Source: Rickettsiales bacterium
Lineage (GTDB): Bacteria > Pseudomonadota > Alphaproteobacteria > Rs-D84
Assembly: GCA_031278055.1 (NCBI GenBank)
Contig: JAITLD010000061.1
Coordinates: 1 to 6,738 of the forward strand
Length of the DNA stretch: 6,738 nucleotides
Reading direction: 5' to 3'
Below the pieces are notes generated by a model. The model had not been told where the DNA came from and made no database searches. It worked only from the letters and a program-made list of their open reading frames with translations. The translations under genes and the position numbers were made by a program. Within the stretch, counting starts at the first letter, position 1, and each line of letters begins with the position of its first letter. Of this stretch, positions 6,290 through 6,738 are shown one piece after another.

Positions 6290-6312
6290 AATCCTTGCCT
6301 ATCCCAAGGATT
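6290..6312. repeat. Stem-loop between the two small secreted-protein genes
   Basis: AATCCTTG (6290-6297) and CAAGGATT (6305-6312) form a perfect 8-bp stem with a 7-nt loop. It lies 19 nt past the stop codon of the upstream minus-strand gene. There is no U-run after it on either strand, so it is more likely a processing or stabilising structure in a two-gene transcript than a terminator. Confidence 0.5.
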
Positions 6313-6330
6313 GGGAGAAACTTAGACGCG

Positions 6331-6558
6331 CTAGACGCCGCACCACGTAGAACAATAAGTCGCGCATTTGCTGTCGCTGATGCTGGAATACGACCAGACA
6401 CCACCGACGTAACACCAACAATAGATGCCTGAACCCGTGCGGGTCGTATTGGAGGACGAGCAATAATAGCTTACCTGTATGCACACCTTTGCCGCACTTG
6501 AAATCGAAATTATTCCAAACGCTGCAAACATAATTGTCAATATAAAATTTATCTTCAT
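6331..6558 (-). CDS. Small secreted cysteine-rich protein
   Basis: A 75-residue protein of no family I recognise. It has a signal peptide of about 22 residues (MKIN, hydrophobic core, ISISSA, predicted cut near A22/A23). The mature chain of about 53 residues contains seven cysteines (C26, C33, C47, C49, C65, C69, C73) and many Ser, Tyr, Trp and Gly, with a CWC pair and a CATYCSTWC cluster at the end. An odd number of cysteines leaves one free for a cofactor, a lipid or an intermolecular bridge. The start is well supported: AAGGA lies 8-9 nt before ATG. The leader carries heptamer array 3 and, further upstream, an intrinsic terminator. It may be read by read-through of that terminator or from its own undetected promoter. 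Possible roles such as surface structure or toxin-like peptide cannot be chosen from sequence. Confidence 0.72.
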   Translation of the reverse strand: MKINFILTIMFAAFGIISISSAAKVCIQVSYYCSSSNTTRTGSGIYCWCYVGGVWSYSSISDSKCATYCSTWCGV

Positions 6559-6574
6559 TATTTTTTCCTTAATT

Positions 6575-6609
6575 ACAACTCATAACTCCGAACTCATAAC
6601 TCATAACTC
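6575..6609 (+). repeat. Heptamer tandem array 3
   Basis: Five consecutive 7-mers on the plus strand: ACAACTC, ATAACTC, CGAACTC, ATAACTC, ATAACTC. Rotated, the unit is ACTCATA, one or two changes from the ACTTGTA/ACTCGTA units of arrays 1 and 2. It occupies the space between the minus-strand terminator (ending at 6611) and the start of the Cys-rich protein gene at 6558, so it would be in that gene's 5' leader or promoter. Confidence 0.85.
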
Positions 6610-6610
6610 C

Positions 6611-6640
6611 AAAAGAAAGACCGCCAAGAGTTTGGCGGTC
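6611..6640 (-). terminator. Intrinsic terminator (minus strand)
   Basis: On the minus strand GACCGCCAA, a 4-nt loop ACTC and TTGGCGGTC form a perfect 9-bp GC-rich stem, followed directly by TTTCTTTT. On the plus strand no T-run follows, so it terminates minus-strand transcription. It lies either after an incoming gene ending at 6660 or in the leader of the gene starting at 6558. Confidence 0.88.
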
Positions 6641-6718
6641 GGGGAGTTGATAAATCACATTAGCGAATGATTCCGCAGTTTTCCGGCTGCCCGTGTTCTA
6701 TAACCGACAGCTCCCCGA
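6639..6718 (-). other. Long-range inverted repeat enclosing 58 nt; candidate structured RNA
   Basis: TCGGGGAGTTG (6639-6649) and CAGCTCCCCGA (6708-6718) pair over 11 positions with one mismatch. Inside, GCAG and CTGC form a small hairpin on the minus strand. The right arm also belongs to a competing perfect hairpin, CCCCGAT/ATCGGGG (6713-6719 with 6723-6729, 3-nt loop). Two mutually exclusive folds directly ahead of an intrinsic terminator resemble a riboswitch or attenuator, but no known class was recognised and the stretch also reads as a short coding tail. Confidence 0.4.
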
Positions 6719-6738
6719 TCATATCGGGGGATTTTCCA
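6660..6738 (-). CDS. Possible C-terminal end of a minus-strand gene (partial)
   Basis: One minus-strand frame is open from the window edge to a TAA at 6660-6662, giving 25 codons that end in IEHGQPENCGIIR. The intrinsic terminator begins 19 nt later, the spacing expected after a real gene. The peptide is not recognised. A second frame is also open over this short distance and the DNA is unusually palindromic, so coding status is undecided. Confidence 0.42.
   Translation of the reverse strand, partial: GKSPDMIGELSVIEHGQPENCGIIR

Noticed and set aside
6655..6738. Second open minus-strand frame ending at a TGA near 6655
   Set aside because: It is also open to the edge but is strongly basic and ends after the better TAA-terminated frame; neither can be proven, and the latter was preferred.

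Overview
The window looks like a piece of a bacterial chromosome of moderate GC content, most likely from an alphaproteobacterium. The main pointer is the tilS-ftsH neighbourhood, which is a common alphaproteobacterial arrangement; the XerC-type recombinase fits too. Short secreted proteins with 'CPSG'-type repeats and clustered cysteines recall host-associated or gut alphaproteobacteria with small genomes, but that placement is an inference from style and not from any search.

Layout, left to right. (1) Bases 1-1554, minus strand: a LOG-family nucleotide phosphoribohydrolase gene followed 91 nt downstream by a XerC-type tyrosine recombinase that runs off the left edge with only its extreme C-terminus missing. 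(2) Bases 1555-1803: an intergenic region holding a 7-bp tandem repeat array, one copy of a 49-bp direct repeat, and a three-half-site operator-like palindrome. (3) Bases 1804-2826, plus strand: a winged-helix plus Fic-domain protein whose catalytic His is replaced by Gln. It is more AT-rich than its neighbours and is bracketed by the second 49-bp direct repeat (2841-2889), which suggests a cassette inserted between the LOG gene and tilS. (4) Bases 2926-5785, plus strand: a second heptamer array carrying a possible promoter, then tilS (tRNA-Ile lysidine synthetase, short form) overlapping ftsH (membrane AAA+ zinc protease) by 28 nt. This FtsH has an unusual pore loop with no aromatic residue. 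(5) Bases 5786-5981: a mostly non-coding gap with one doubtful 38-codon membrane ORF and a 9-bp inverted repeat. (6) Bases 5982-6558, minus strand: two small genes for secreted, cysteine-containing proteins, with a stem-loop between them. (7) Bases 6575-6738: a third heptamer array, a strong minus-strand intrinsic terminator, and a highly foldable stretch that is either the last 25 codons of an incoming minus-strand gene or a structured leader RNA of the small secreted-protein gene.

How it works together: xerC, the LOG gene, tilS and ftsH are housekeeping functions (chromosome resolution, nucleotide metabolism, tRNA decoding, membrane protein quality control). The Fic cassette and the small exported proteins are the accessory part. 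The most notable points are the paired departures from consensus (Fic H-to-Q with an intact inhibitory motif; FtsH pore-loop F-to-I), the direct repeats around the Fic gene with its own operator, and the same heptamer family occurring upstream of three separate genes. No tRNA, rRNA, CRISPR array or insertion sequence transposase was seen.
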